Numbered from the stretch's first letter, positions 21,825-33,206 are shown. The stretch is DNA of 64,000 bases from Woeseia sp. (GCA_019653755.1 BPCL01000001.1:248001-312000), one strand, 5' to 3'. Notes: generated by a model not told the origin, from the letters alone. Translations and numbers: made by a program.

Positions 21825-21900
21825 TCCCCGGTAGCTCAGTTGGTAGAGCGATTGACTGTTAATCAATTGGTCGCTGGTTCGAGTCCGGCCCGGGGAGCCA
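21825..21900 (+). tRNA. tRNA-Asn (GTT), CCA encoded
   Basis: 76 nt cloverleaf: acceptor TCCCCGG with CCGGGGA, discriminator G, CCA; anticodon arm GATTGACTGTTAATCAATT has anticodon GTT; T-arm GCTGG/TTCGAGT/CCGGC. It follows aspC on the same strand. Confidence 0.96.
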
Positions 21901-21913
21901 GAATCTCAATACA

Positions 21914-22313
21914 TTAAGTGCTCTTAGCTATTTTATTTTTAAATCTTGTAGTACTCCAACCGTGTGATCTATCTAGAAAATGTATAGGTATATTTAAATC
22001 ATCGCCAGTAAATGGTTTACTTTTATAGTCATCACCAAGAAATCGTATATCTATATCTAAATTTGACAGCAGTTGTATAAATCTACTTCTAATTTATACG
22101 GTATTATCTGATCAACTTGGGTCAGTGATGAGAGAATCATCTTTCTTTCATCAAGATTCAAAATTGGCTTTAACTTTTCTGGTCTTTCAATTGAAGGATC
22201 TTCATGTAAAAGGATGATTAGCTCTGTGCAGAATTCTTTGCATTCGTTAAATAAATGTATATAACCAGGATGAATTACATCAAAATTCCCTGCAATAACT
22301 CCAGTTTTTTCAT
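21914..22313 (-). CDS. cytidylyltransferase-like nucleotidyltransferase, two frame breaks
   Basis: About 133 codons of the TagD/RfaE2-type nucleotidyltransferase fold. The N-terminal motif GNFDVIHPGYIHLF contains the nucleotide-binding HxGH variant (HPGY), and the C-terminal part has HGWSTTRFKNKI, where STTR matches the family's ISTT(R) motif. Breaks: the A-run 22305-22310 right after the ATG (one A missing) and near 22087. It starts 5 nt after the lapB stop and is probably co-transcribed. Family knowledge: such enzymes activate glycerol-3-phosphate, phosphoethanolamine or heptose phosphates with CTP or ATP; the substrate here is unknown. Confidence 0.75.
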
Positions 22314-22318
22314 TTTCT

Positions 22319-23479
22319 TTAAAATTTTTCTATAAAATTAATCGGTTTAGATTTTTCCCAACTCTTGCAGGTCGGACACTGCCATGAATGGCTAATTGTC
22401 TCGTAACCGCATTGAGTGCAATTATATTTATAATCACTCATGGTTTTTTTATTAATAATTGATTTTATATTTTCTATAAGATCACTATCAACTATATCTG
22501 AAGATATGCATTATTCTGATTAAGTATTTCTTTAACAATTGTATTTGCAAGGATTTGTTTTCTGAAGGATTTAAAAAGTGTTTTATTTTTTATATCAGGT
22601 TTCATGACAGACAACATGGAAAAGTAGATTTCAATCTCGGATTTGCAGAAACCATTTGAATCAGTTTATTTTCAATAATTTCTTTCTCTTCTCTATTTGC
22701 TCTATTTAATAGCATTGGCAATAGTATAAAGTGACCAACAGGATTTTCAGTTGTCATTTCTTCATAGAGGTCTAAAGCACTATTAAGTTTATTTTTTTCA
22801 AGAGCAATTATGAAGACAAGTACATTTGCCTTATCGACTTTGGATTATTTTCTCTAGCTTTTCTTAAGTAGGCTGCTGCTTTATTTAAATTATTGTTGTC
22901 TATCGAATCTTGGGATAACTGACAATAATAGTGAGATGTACTGTTAATAAGGTTATTGCCATTATCAACTTTTGATAATTCTTCTAAGTTTTTTAAAGCT
23001 TGCTCCCATTGAGATAAATATTCATAAATTTTGATTAATTTTTCTAAGCTAGATATTTTATGGGCTTCTACTTCCTTTAATTTTAAGAAAATCTCTTCAG
23101 CTTTATCATATATACCTGCAGCGTAATAATTTTCTCCTAATTCATTTAGTGTTTGGAAATAGTAATTTTCTTCAAGGTCCGGTTTACTAATTATGTTCTC
23201 ATGAAGTTTTATTGCTTTATCTATTTTACCCTGTCTTCTAAATAAAACGCCAAGCGCTAAGTGTGTTTGAATTGTGTCATCATCAATTTCGATAATATTT
23301 GAAAACAAGTTTATTGCCTTATCAGACTCTTCATTTAGTAAATATTTTAGTCCTGTTAAATAATCAGGATTGATCTTTTTATTATTATCTTCAGAATCAA
23401 AAAACTTTATGTATAGATAACCCATAAGGGCAAACAATAAGAATATAGAGGATAAGTAGAGAATGCTGTCTGAAAACAT
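22319..23479 (-). CDS. lapB: LapB (YciM) envelope assembly protein, about three frame breaks
   Basis: Membrane-anchored TPR protein that in E. coli controls LpxC turnover and so LPS amount. N-terminal membrane helix (SILYLSSIFLLFALMGYLYI), then TPR units (for example THLALGVLFRRQGKIDKAIKL), ending in a rubredoxin-like metal-binding pair of motifs, CTQCGYE and CPTCKSWE. Indels near 22820, 22640 and 22505 break the C-terminal half; rejoined length is about 386 residues, the usual size. It directly follows ihfB. The lapA gene that lies between these in E. coli is absent here. Confidence 0.88.
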
Positions 23480-23503
23480 TAAAGTATCATTTGGTATGAG
23501 CTG

Positions 23504-23794
23504 TTATTGCTTTAGTTTTACTCGCTCTTTAAGGTTTTTACCAGGTTTGAAGTGAGGCACATAGCGTTCTTCTATGCTGACTGACTGACCAGACTTGGGA
23601 TTTCTTCCAACTCTTGGTTTTCGATATCTTAAGCTGAAACTGCCGAATCCTCTAATCTCAATTCTTTCACCTTTTCTTAGAGATTTTACCATTGACTTTA
23701 TGATTGTCTTTACAGATAGCTCTATATCCCTGTATGGAAGTTGATCTTGTTCTTTGGCAATGATCTCAATGAGATCTTTTTTATTTATACTCAT
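23504..23794 (-). CDS. ihfB: integration host factor subunit beta
   Basis: DNA-bending HU/IHF-family protein, 96 residues, intact. Signature [22 protein letters not shown] holds the beta-arm with the intercalating proline (RNPKSG), and the C-terminus [14 protein letters not shown] is typical of IHF rather than HU. Position after rpsA (rpsA-ihfB-lapB) supports the beta assignment. The partner IhfA is not in the window. Confidence 0.95.
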   Translation of the reverse strand: MSINKKDLIEIIAKEQDQLPYRDIELSVKTIIKSMVKSLRKGERIEIRGFGSFSLRYRKPRVGRNPKSGQSVSIEERYVPHFKPGKNLKERVKLKQ

Positions 23795-23834
23795 TAATGA
23801 ATTACATCAAAAAAAATTAAAAATAGGAATTAAA

Positions 23835-25521
23835 TTATTTGCTTCTTGTGAATTTAGATTTAAGAAGGTCTCCTAGGCTAGTCTTTGAAATAGATTCTTT
23901 TTCTTCAGCTTTATAGGATTCTATTGCTTCTCTCTCTTCTTTTTCTTCTTTCGCTTTAATTGATAGTTTGAGGGTTCTGTTCTTTTTATCAAAGCCAATA
24001 ATTTTAGATTCTATTTCGTCATTGATTTTAAAAACTGTCCTAAGGTCCTCAACCTTATCTCTTGAAACCTCAGAGACATTTAACAAGTCCCTTTACTTGC
24101 TCATTGAGTTTGATTAAGGCATTTCTTTCATCAATTTCTTGAAAAACCCGCCTTTGACAATAGTGTTCTTAGGGTTATTTGATAGATACTGTTGAAAAGG
24201 GTCACCTGATAATTGTTTCAACCCTAATGAAATTCTTTGTTTTTCTGGGTCAGCGTTGATTATTATAGCTTCTATTTCTTCTGATTTTTTGAAAGTTGAA
24301 AGGTCTATACTATCTTCTGATTCCCAAGATATATCTGAGATATGAATTAATCCATCGATACCTCCTTCTAGTTCAATGAATACTCCAAAGTCTGTGATTG
24401 ATTTAACTTTACCTTTTATTTTTTGTCCTTCATCATGCGCTTCTGCAAATTTTTTCCATGGATTATCTTTTGTTTGCTTCATCCCCAAAGAAACTCTTCT
24501 TTTATCATTATCAATATCTAATATCATTACCTCTATTTGTTCCCCCACGTTTGCAACTTTATAAGGGTTTGGATTATTATTCGTCCAATCAATTTCAGAA
24601 ATATGAACTAGACCTTCTATTTCTTCCTCTATTTCAGCAAATAAACCGTAATCAGTTATATTAGATATCTGGCAAAGAACTTTCATACCGATTTCATATT
24701 TTTTTATAATATTTTCCCCAAAGGGTCGTCTTGAAGTTGTTTCAGTCCTAATGAAACTCTGAATTTTTCTCTATCTAGACCAATAACTTTAACCTCAATA
24801 TTTTGTGCTAAAGATAAAAAATCTGAGGGATGTTTAACTTTTTTCCATGAGATATCTGTTATATGAAGCAATCCATCAATTCCACCAAGATCTACGAATG
24901 CTCCATAGTCAGTTAAGTTTTTTACTACGCCTTCTAAAATATCACCATTTATTGATTTTAGAAATTAAATCGTTTTTATTCTCAACCGCAGTACCTTGAA
25001 TCGCTGCTTTACGAGATAAAACTATATTATTTGTCTTCTTTTCTGCTTTAACTACTTTAAATTCAGACATTGAACCTTCTAGATATTGAGTATCTCTAAC
25101 TGGTCTAACATCTACTAGTGAACCCCGGAAGAAAAGCATTAATTTGGTCTACAAGAACAGTAAAGCCACCTTTTACTCTTGTTTGAATGAAGCCATTAAC
25201 AATCTCATCATTATTCATTGCATCGATGAGTTTTTGCCATGTTTTTTCATTTTTCGCTTTTTGACGTGATAACTTGGTTCTTCCTTCCCCATCTTCAATT
25301 TCTTCAATGACTACATCGACTTTGTCACCAACTTTAATTTCAACATCACCTGACTGATCTTTAAATTGATTAATATTTACTAGAGATTCAGACTTTAAGC
25401 CCGCTGATAGGATGGCATGATCATTTGTTATATCTATTACATCAGCTTGGATTAGCTGCCCTAACTTGAGTGCTTTACTATATTCACTCGACTCAAATAG
25501 AATTTCAAAATTTTCACTCAT
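23835..25521 (-). CDS. rpsA: 30S ribosomal protein S1, about four frame breaks
   Basis: Six S1-domain mRNA-binding ribosomal protein, about 561 residues. Repeats are recognisable as [64 protein letters not shown] and others. Breaks near 25125, 24955, 24700 and 24090. Because S1 is essential in gamma-proteobacteria and the indels leave every domain intact once shifted, they are treated as sequence errors. Start ATG overlaps the cmk stop (ATGA). Confidence 0.95.
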
Positions 25522-26187
25522 AATTGATTGCTACTTTTTATATGCTTCATTGCTTCTTTTTGTACATCTTTAATTGATTTATTATCTGTTTCGATCACCA
25601 AAGCATCATCGGGAATTACCAGAGGTGATGCTTTTCTGGTTAAATCTCTTTTATCTCTTGCATTTAACTCATCAATTAACTGCGTGAGGCTAACATTAAT
25701 TCCTTTTTCCTTCAACTGGTTAAGTCTTCTTTTTGCTTTAGTTTCATTATTAGCCATTAAAAAGAATTTAATTTCAGCATTGGGGAAAATAACACTTCCC
25801 ATATCTCTTCCTTCAGCAATTAGGCCTGGTTCTTTTGCAAAGGATCTTTGTATTGAGACCAATGATAATCTTAGTGCTTTATTGGATGAAATCTTGGATG
25901 CTATTTTTGCTGTCTCTTCATTAAATATAAGATTATTAATTATTTTATCCTCATAAATAATATCGACATCATGACTATCATGTTTGATATTAAAAATAAT
26001 TGAGCTGCCAATATTGATAAGCTCATCAGTATTATTTAAATCAATAGAATTTATTTCAGCAATATAACCAATGCTTCTGTATATCGATCCACTGTTCAAG
26101 TAGTTCAATTCTAATTTTTCAACCAAATTAAGAGCAAGTGTTCCCTTAGCCAACACCACTGGGTCCATCGATAGTAATAATTAACAT
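25518..26187 (-). CDS. cmk: cytidylate kinase, N-terminal frame break
   Basis: Phosphorylates CMP and dCMP. An ATG-initiated frame begins only at 26168, but the preceding bases encode MLIITIDGPSGVGKGTLA, the P-loop, if one extra T at about 26146-26148 (GGCTAAGGG) is removed; the start is therefore ATG 26187. Other motifs: YLNSGSIYRSIGY, EGRDMGSVIFPNAEIKFFL and RDKRDLTRKASPL. About 222 residues. Six bases separate it from the aroA stop. Confidence 0.94.
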
Positions 26188-26193
26188 AAATAA

Positions 26194-27498
26194 TTAGACT
26201 TCATTAATGTTCATCCCTATTGAATTCATTGTCTCTTTAAATGTTGGGAAAGAAGTATTGATATTAAGACAATTCCTAACAATAACAGGTGTTTCAGACC
26301 TACAAGAAGCCAAAAGGCATGCCATAGCCACTCTATGATCATCAAATGAATCTAGATTAGCTCCCTGTATTGTTCCACCTATAATCGTTGCACCATCATC
26401 ATATTCATTAACGTCTATAGATAGTGATGTAAGATTATTGACCATAGCTTTTATTCTGTCAGATTCTTTATATCTAAGTTCTTTAGCATTCCTTATTGAG
26501 GTAGAGCCTTCAGCACAGGCTGCTGCTAGAAAAACCAAAGGCATCTCATCAATAGCTGAGGCTATAAGATTCGTTGGCACATCTATTCCTTTTAACTTTG
26601 ATGACCTGACAACAATTGAGCCTATTTTTTCATTGGAGTTAAATTGGTTATCAGCATCAATTTCTATATCAGCATTCATTAATTTCATGATCTCTATGAA
26701 TCCCATACGAGTAGGATTTAATCCAACATTTTTTATCTTTAATTCACTATCTTTAGAGATTAATCCAGCTAATATTAAGAAAGAAGCTGAGGATAGATCA
26801 CCTGGGACATATATATATTCTGGCGAAAAGATTTTTCCGCCGACTATTGAAATTGTTTTATCATCAACTTCGATTGTAGAGGAAAAATCTTTTAACATAA
26901 TCTCAGTATGATCTCTTGTTTCAGTATCTGTTTCGATAATCGTTTTGCCGTCTGTGAACAAACTTGCCAGAAGAATAGCAGACTTTATTTGTGCACTTGG
27001 AATATCTAATCTATACCTTAAATTATTTAACCCATTTGTAGCTTTAATCTTAACAGGAAGATTACCTTTATTAGTTTCTATATCGGCACCCATGGCTCTT
27101 AGTGGTTCTGCTACTCTTTCCATTGGTCTTTTTCTTAGTGATTTATCACCGGTCAGGACAGATTCAAATTTTTGAGCAGCTAAAATACCCATAAACAATC
27201 GAATAGACGTACCTGAATTACCAAAATTTAGTACTTTTTTAGGGTCTATTAAGCCCTCCAATCCTATGCCATGGACTTCCATAATTTCGTTTTTTAAATA
27301 AATATCCGCTCCGAGAATTCTTGAAATTTCTACAGTTCTAAATATATCCTCAGAGGATAAGTAATTTTCAATAACAGTTTGGCCTTCAGATAACATTGAT
27401 AATATAACAGCCCTATGTGAAATAGATTTGTCACCAGGAACTTCTATCTCCCCATTTAGTGAATTTACTTTATTGGATACTAAAGTGAATGAATTCAT
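26194..27498 (-). CDS. aroA: 3-phosphoshikimate 1-carboxyvinyltransferase (EPSP synthase)
   Basis: Sixth step of the shikimate pathway. 434 residues, intact. N-terminal EVPGDKSISHRAVILSML (catalytic Lys), LNFGNSGTSIRLFMGILA, and C-terminal RYKESDRI and DDHRVAMA are standard EPSP synthase motifs. Shares one base with the pheA stop (TAATG). In Pseudomonas-type operons a hisC2-tyrA unit lies before aroA; here none is present. Confidence 0.97.
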   Translation of the reverse strand: MNSFTLVSNKVNSLNGEIEVPGDKSISHRAVILSMLSEGQTVIENYLSSEDIFRTVEISRILGADIYLKNEIMEVHGIGLEGLIDPKKVLNFGNSGTSIRLFMGILAAQKFESVLTGDKSLRKRPMERVAEPLRAMGADIETNKGNLPVKIKATNGLNNLRYRLDIPSAQIKSAILLASLFTDGKTIIETDTETRDHTEIMLKDFSSTIEVDDKTISIVGGKIFSPEYIYVPGDLSSASFLILAGLISKDSELKIKNVGLNPTRMGFIEIMKLMNADIEIDADNQFNSNEKIGSIVVRSSKLKGIDVPTNLIASAIDEMPLVFLAAACAEGSTSIRNAKELRYKESDRIKAMVNNLTSLSIDVNEYDDGATIIGGTIQGANLDSFDDHRVAMACLLASCRSETPVIVRNCLNINTSFPTFKETMNSIGMNINEV

Positions 27499-28310
27499 TA
27501 TTGAGCAATTGGATAAGAACCCAAAGTTTTGATTTTTATATTCTGTTCTTTTAATTTATTGAATGATTTAAGAATATTTATATCTTCGCAATGACCTTCT
27601 AGATCAATAAAGAAGACATAACTCCATTTACCTTTCTTTGAAGGTCTAGATTCAATTCTAGATAAATTGACATCATAGTCTGCAAATGACTTTAGAACTT
27701 TAAACAATGAACCTGAATCTTGACTGTCAGGTGGAGATACAATAATGGATGTTTTATCTTTGCTGCTCTTTTTTGCAGTCTGAGTGCCAATTATTATGAA
27801 TCTAGTTGTGTTATCAGAGAAATCTTGGATGCCAGAATCAAGTATATTTAAGTTATAATCCGCTGATAACTTTTCTGATCCGATGCAGCCTTCATCTGAG
27901 TTAACAATCATTTTTGCACCTTCAGAATTACTAATGACTGGCAATAACTTAACATCTGGTAGATTTACTCTAATATAATTCTGACATTGCCCTAATGACT
28001 GAGGGTGAGCATAAAGAATTTTGATACCGTCAATAGAATTATCTTTTGAAAGTAAGCATTGATTGATTAGAAGTTCAATTTCACCAGTAATCTTAACATT
28101 AGAGCTTATCAGCAAATCATGGGTGTTATTAATTGAACCCTCTATTGAGTTTTCAATAGGAATGATTCCGTAATCAGATTGATTTTTCTCAATAGATTCA
28201 AATACGTCAGCAATACTAGTTAATGGTATTGGCTCAGCATCATTATCAAAATAATTAAGCAAGGCTATTTCTGAGAATGACCCTTTTGGTCCTAAATATG
28301 AAACGTTCAT
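27498..28310 (-). CDS. pheA: prephenate dehydratase with ACT domain (no chorismate mutase domain)
   Basis: Makes phenylpyruvate. 270 residues: type 2 periplasmic-binding-like catalytic core (YLGPKGSFSEIALLNYF, IPIENSIEGSINNTHDLL, NTTRFIIIG with the catalytic Thr) then an ACT regulatory domain with the ESRPSKKG phenylalanine-binding motif near residue 220. E. coli and Pseudomonas PheA carry an N-terminal chorismate mutase of about 90 residues; this protein begins directly at the dehydratase, so mutase activity must come from elsewhere. Confidence 0.95.
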   Translation of the reverse strand: MNVSYLGPKGSFSEIALLNYFDNDAEPIPLTSIADVFESIEKNQSDYGIIPIENSIEGSINNTHDLLISSNVKITGEIELLINQCLLSKDNSIDGIKILYAHPQSLGQCQNYIRVNLPDVKLLPVISNSEGAKMIVNSDEGCIGSEKLSADYNLNILDSGIQDFSDNTTRFIIIGTQTAKKSSKDKTSIIVSPPDSQDSGSLFKVLKSFADYDVNLSRIESRPSKKGKWSYVFFIDLEGHCEDINILKSFNKLKEQNIKIKTLGSYPIAQ

Positions 28311-28315
28311 GGTCT

Positions 28316-29479
28316 TCAGGATAATATATTAGTTTTTATAACACCGTCTATATTATTAATTTGATTAATTACATCATCGGTTACAGGTGTCTCAATATTT
28401 AGTATCGTGTAGCCAATATCTTTAAAGGCTTTATGTGATAAGTCGTTTATATTGATATCAGCCTCACCAAGTAGAGAGGTGAATTGTCCTAACATATTTG
28501 GTTTATTTAAATTAGTGATGGTTAGCCGATGTTCGGTATCTCTAACTAAACTTACATCTGGGAAATTTACAGAATTAATTATATTTCCATTTTCTATAAA
28601 AGAGATCAGACTATTTGCAACCATTAAAGCACAATTTATCTCTGCTTCTTTAGTCGAAGCTCCTAGATGAGGCATTAAAAGGACATCTGGGTTTCCTATT
28701 AGCTCAAGTTTAGGAAAATCAGTTACATATGTATCAATCTGATCCCTCTCTAAAGCTGAAACAATAGAATCTGTATCAACAATCTCTTCTCTCGATAGAT
28801 TAATAATGGTTGAGCTTTTATTCATTAAGCTTATTTCTTTTGAACTTATAAATCCTTTTGTTTCATTACTATATGGAATATGGATTGTGAGAATATCTAT
28901 ATTCTTTAGTAATTCATTCAAATCATCTGTTTTTTTAACACCAGGCACTAAATTAATAGCGTTATCTATACTTATCATTGGGTCATAGCCAATAACCTTC
29001 ATACCAAGGTCATGACAAGCATTAGCGACTTTGATACCAATAGAGCCCAAACCTATAACTCCTAGTGTTTTATTTGGTAATTCAAATCCCACGTATTCTT
29101 TTTTTGCCGATTCAACTTCAGATTTTAGGTTTTTTGAGTCTTTTAAGGTGTTCACATAATTAATTGCTCTATGAATGTTTCTAGCAGAAATAAGAATTGC
29201 AGCTAAAACCAGCTCCTTAACAGCATTTGCATTAGCACCTGGTGCGTTAAAAACAGGGATTGCCATTTTTGTCATTTTTTCTATAGGAATATTATTGACT
29301 CCCGATCCTGCTCTTCCAACTGCAAGTAAGTTAGTTGAGATCTCCATTTCATGCATATTGTATGACCTGACTAAGATAGCATCAGGCGAAGTAACTTCAT
29401 CGCCAATATGATAGCTATTACTATCAAATGACAGCAAACCTTCACTGGCGATATTATTAAGTTTTAATATTTTTTACAT
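28316..29479 (-). CDS. serA: D-3-phosphoglycerate dehydrogenase-like protein; in-frame TAA at codon 2 of the expected start
   Basis: NAD-dependent 2-hydroxyacid dehydrogenase of the SerA type with a C-terminal ACT domain. Motifs: VGRAGSGVNNIP, LGVIGLGSIGIKVANACHDLG (Rossmann fold), NLSREEIVD, MPHLGASTKEAE (catalytic His). The uninterrupted frame starts at TTG 29437, but upstream codons KILKLNNIASEG are the family N-terminus, beginning at ATG 29479 followed by TAA (29474-29476). Substitution of TAT/TTT or an indel pair would explain it. Sits between serC and pheA, giving serine synthesis two enzymes in one operon. Confidence 0.88.
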
Positions 29480-29484
29480 TGTCC

Positions 29485-30557
29485 CTATTGTCTGTTTTCA
29501 AATTCCTTCATAAAGGATATAAGCTTTTCGACACCCTCAATAGGCATGGAATTGTACACACTTGCCCTCATTCCACCAACAGTTCTATGACCTTTTAGAT
29601 TATATAGACCTGACTTATTGGCCATAGTTAAGAATTCATCATCAAGATTATTGACAGATAATGTGAAGGGGATATTGACCCAAGATCTATATTTCGAGCT
29701 TACAGGATTTTGATAAAGGTTAGATTGATCAATATAATCATAGAGAAGCTGTGACTTTGCTTTATTGGAATCAGCCATTTTTGTTAGACCACCCTGCTCT
29801 TCTATCCATTCAAATACTAATCCCGCTACAAACCAAGCAAAAACAGGCGATGTATTTAACATAGAATTATCATTAGCATGAGCATCATATCTCATTATTG
29901 GTGTGAGGTGATTCGCTTGGTTTTCAATAAAGTCTTTTCGTGCAAGAACTATTGTAAGACCCGCTATACCAAGATTCTTTTGTGCTCCTGCAAATATTAA
30001 ATCAAAATTATTTACATCAATTGGTCTAGTGCATAAAGTTGAGGACATATCACAAATTAAAGGAGTATTAACATCTAAATACTCATGAATTTCTACACCA
30101 TGAACAGTTTCGTTTGCACAATAAAAGAAGTAATCTGATTCAGTATTTACATTCCAAGTTGACATCTCAGCAATATTTGTAAAATTGTTCTCTGTTGAAT
30201 CTGAGACAATATTTACATTGGTATGATGTTCAGCATAAGCAGCAGCTTTTTTTGACCATCCGCCGGTAATTAAATAATCAGCTTCGCCATTATTTGATAA
30301 ATTCTGAGGGATCATTGTAAATTGATGAGTTGCACCCCTTGAAGAAATAACACTTCGTAATTGCCTGGAATATCTAAAATTCGTCTTAGAGTTGATTCAC
30401 ATCTTTCTGCGTATTCTTTAAATTTTTTACTACGATGACTAATCTCTAGAATTGACATCCCACGGTCAAAGTCAATAATTTTCGATGGCAATTCATCAAT
30501 TACTGATTGCGGTAGAGCTGCTGGACCTGCAGAAAAGTTAAAAATATTTTGAGGCAT
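29485..30557 (-). CDS. serC: phosphoserine aminotransferase, one frame break
   Basis: PLP enzyme making 3-phosphoserine. N-terminal FNFSAGPAALPQSV and MSILEISHRSKKF; PLP-lysine segment FAGAQKNLGIAGLTIVLARK; C-terminal HRTVGGMRASVYNSMP. One base is missing in the CCCC run at 30328-30332 (LQGGATHQF spans it). About 357 residues, the usual size. Two bases downstream of gyrA, probably co-transcribed. Confidence 0.95.
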
Positions 30558-30559
30558 GT

Positions 30560-33097
30560 TTAGTCTTCTGAATCATCATCAGACATAATTTTTTCCATAC
30601 CTAGGAGTTTATCTTTTTCAGAAAGCCTTATTAGTTTTACCCCCTGTGTATTACGTCCAATTACTGAGATAGCGTCTATCTTTGTTCGAATTAAATTCCC
30701 TGAAGAACTAATGAACATAACTTGATCGTTCTCTTGTACTTGATTTGCACCAATTACATTACCATTTCGTTTAGAAGTCTGTATGGCTATGACGCCTTTA
30801 CCGCCTCTTCTTTGATTTGAAAATTCATCAACTTTTGTTTGTTTTCCAAATCCATTTTCAGTTGCTGTCAGTATATTACCTTCATCCAAAACAATAAGTG
30901 ATATTAGTTTTTGATTTTTATCGAGCCTCATGCCTCTTACACCTTGGGATACTCTGCCCATTGGCCTGGCATCTTTCTCATGGAATCTTATAGACTTCCC
31001 TGAATTAGCAAACAGCATTATTTCTTTTTGACCGTCTGTGATTTCTACATTAACAACTCTGTCTTTATCTTTAAGTTTTATGGCTTTTATACCGCTCTTA
31101 ATTGGTCTCGAATATGCTGACAATTTGGTTTTCTTTACTGTGCCTTTTTCTGTAGCCATGAAGACATACCGGTCATCGTCAAACTCTTTTACAGGAAGAA
31201 CTGCTTGAATTCTTTCGTCTTTATCTAAAGGCAGTAAATTGACTATTGGTCGACCTTTTGCGTTCCTCCCTCCCTTTGGTAATCTGTAGACTTTAATCCA
31301 ATAAACTTTTCCATAACTAGAAAAACAAAGAAGTGTATCGTGTGTATTTGCTACGAAAAGCTTTCTAATAAAGTCTTCATCTTTAAACGAGGCAGCTCTC
31401 TTTCCGGTTCCGCCCCGATTTTGAGCCTGATATACGTCTAGTGATTGTGTTTTAGCATAGCCTTCTCTCGATAAGGTAACAATTAGGTCTTCTTCCGGTA
31501 TAAGATCCTCATCTGTTAAGTCTGAGTAGAATTCGACTATTTCAGTTCTTCTCTCATCACCAAATTGATTTTTAGTATCATTAAGTTCATTTTTAATTAC
31601 TTCAGTTAAGGTATCAGGGTCAGATAAGATCTGAGTAAACTTTTTAATGTCGTCTAGAAGACCCGTGTATTCATTGTGAATATTGTCCTGTTCAAGACCA
31701 GTAAGACGGTTAAGTTTTAACTCTAGAATAGCTTTGGCTTGTTCATTAGAAAGTCGATAACCTTTTTTTTCAATTCCAAATTTTTCATTTTCATTTATTT
31801 TATTTGGAACAGTAGATATATTTCCCGCTTTCTTTAGCATCTGTTTAATTTTTCCTATTTTCCAGATTTTAGTTACTAAAGCTTTTTGTGCATCTGCAGG
31901 AGTTTTTGATTTTTTAATCAGCTCTATCATTGCATCAATATTTGTAAGAGCGATTGTTTGACCTTCTAAGATATGAGCACGGTTAATAGATCTGTTAAGT
32001 TCATAAATTGTTCTTTTGGTAACAACATCTCTTCTATGAGCAATAAATGCTTCTAGCATTTCCTTTAGGTTCATTAGTTTTGGTTGACCATTGGACAGAG
32101 CAACCATATTTATTGAGAATGTACTTTCTAGAAGCGTTTGTTTGTATAAGTTATTTAACAAGACATCGGTCACCTGACCTTTTTTAAGTTCAATGACAAC
32201 TCTCATTCCATCCTTATCTGATTCATCTCTAATTTCTGAAATGCCCTCTATTTTTTTATCCCTAACTAGTTCAGCAATTTTTTCTATTAGGCGCGCCTTA
32301 TTAACTTGGTATGGGAGTTCTGAGATAACAATAGATTCTCGGTCTGAATTTTTTATCTCTTCAATTGCAGTTTTAGCTCTAACGTGAACTCTGCCTTTAC
32401 CTGTTTCATAAGCCGTTTTAATTCCATCGATACCGTGTATTGTCGCAGCTGTTGGAAAATCAGGTGCTGGAATGACTTTGATCAGATCATCTATAGTGCT
32501 ATTTGGATTGCTCAGCATTAGAAGGCAACCATCAATAATCTCTGTTAAATTGTGGGGTGGGATATTTGTAGCCATGCCAACAGCTATTCCTGCAGATCCA
32601 TTGATCAGTAAATTAGGTAATCTCGTAGGTAGGACGCTTGGCTCAGATTCAGATTCATCATAATTTGGGATAAAATCCACCGTATCCTTATCAATATCAG
32701 CCAGTAATTCTTGGGTAATTTTCTGCATTCTAACTTCGGTATATCTCATCGCAGCCGCCCTATCACCATCAATAGATCCAAAGTTACCCTGTCCATCTAC
32801 AAGCATATATCTTAGAGAAAAATCTTGTGCCATTCTGACAATAGTTTCATAGACAGCGCTGTCACCGTGAGGGTGATATTTACCGATAACATCACCGACG
32901 ATTCTCGCAGACTTTTTGTAGGGCTTAGTATGATCATTACTTAAGACTTTCATAGCATATAAAACTCTTCTATGAACTGGTTTTAATCCATCTCTAACAT
33001 CAGGCAAGGCTCTTCCTACTATTACGCTCATTGCGTAATCGAGGTAGGATTTCCTCATTTCATCTTCGAGATTTATTTGTGTGATCTTATCAATCAT
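30560..33097 (-). CDS. gyrA: DNA gyrase subunit A
   Basis: Type II topoisomerase breakage-reunion subunit, 845 residues, intact. Winged-helix domain with [10 protein letters not shown] (residues 75-84, the quinolone region; Ser80 present) and catalytic Tyr119 in [11 protein letters not shown]. The C-terminal beta-pinwheel follows from about residue 535. The GyrA-box position reads QNRGGTG (559-565) instead of QRRGGKG, while an exact QRRGGKG occurs at 762-768 in a later blade. The acidic tail is short (SDDDSED). First gene of the gyrA-serC-serA-pheA-aroA run. Confidence 0.97.
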   Translation of the reverse strand: MIDKITQINLEDEMRKSYLDYAMSVIVGRALPDVRDGLKPVHRRVLYAMKVLSNDHTKPYKKSARIVGDVIGKYHPHGDSAVYETIVRMAQDFSLRYMLVDGQGNFGSIDGDRAAAMRYTEVRMQKITQELLADIDKDTVDFIPNYDESESEPSVLPTRLPNLLINGSAGIAVGMATNIPPHNLTEIIDGCLLMLSNPNSTIDDLIKVIPAPDFPTAATIHGIDGIKTAYETGKGRVHVRAKTAIEEIKNSDRESIVISELPYQVNKARLIEKIAELVRDKKIEGISEIRDESDKDGMRVVIELKKGQVTDVLLNNLYKQTLLESTFSINMVALSNGQPKLMNLKEMLEAFIAHRRDVVTKRTIYELNRSINRAHILEGQTIALTNIDAMIELIKKSKTPADAQKALVTKIWKIGKIKQMLKKAGNISTVPNKINENEKFGIEKKGYRLSNEQAKAILELKLNRLTGLEQDNIHNEYTGLLDDIKKFTQILSDPDTLTEVIKNELNDTKNQFGDERRTEIVEFYSDLTDEDLIPEEDLIVTLSREGYAKTQSLDVYQAQNRGGTGKRAASFKDEDFIRKLFVANTHDTLLCFSSYGKVYWIKVYRLPKGGRNAKGRPIVNLLPLDKDERIQAVLPVKEFDDDRYVFMATEKGTVKKTKLSAYSRPIKSGIKAIKLKDKDRVVNVEITDGQKEIMLFANSGKSIRFHEKDARPMGRVSQGVRGMRLDKNQKLISLIVLDEGNILTATENGFGKQTKVDEFSNQRRGGKGVIAIQTSKRNGNVIGANQVQENDQVMFISSSGNLIRTKIDAISVIGRNTQGVKLIRLSEKDKLLGMEKIMSDDDSED

Positions 33098-33171
33098 TTG
33101 ATATCTTTTAACTGTCTAAGATTAATTTATAATCGAAAATTGTTTATTTAGGTTTAGATGATTATTAAGGG

Positions 33172-33206
33172 TATAATTTTAACATATTGTCAGCTCATTT
33201 ATGAGC
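33172..33206 (+). promoter_or_regulatory. candidate ubiG promoter -10 and leader inverted repeat
   Basis: TATAAT at 33172-33177 in the gyrA-ubiG divergent region (preceded by GGG, with no clear -35), followed by the inverted repeat GCTCAT-TT-ATGAGC at 33193-33206, which would lie just after the start site. No T-run follows, so it is not a terminator; its role is unknown. Confidence 0.35.

Noticed and set aside
23835-25521. rpsA as pseudogene or as programmed-frameshift gene
   Set aside because: S1 is essential, the domains are intact across the shifts and no slippery site with downstream structure recurs; breaks match homopolymer errors found throughout.
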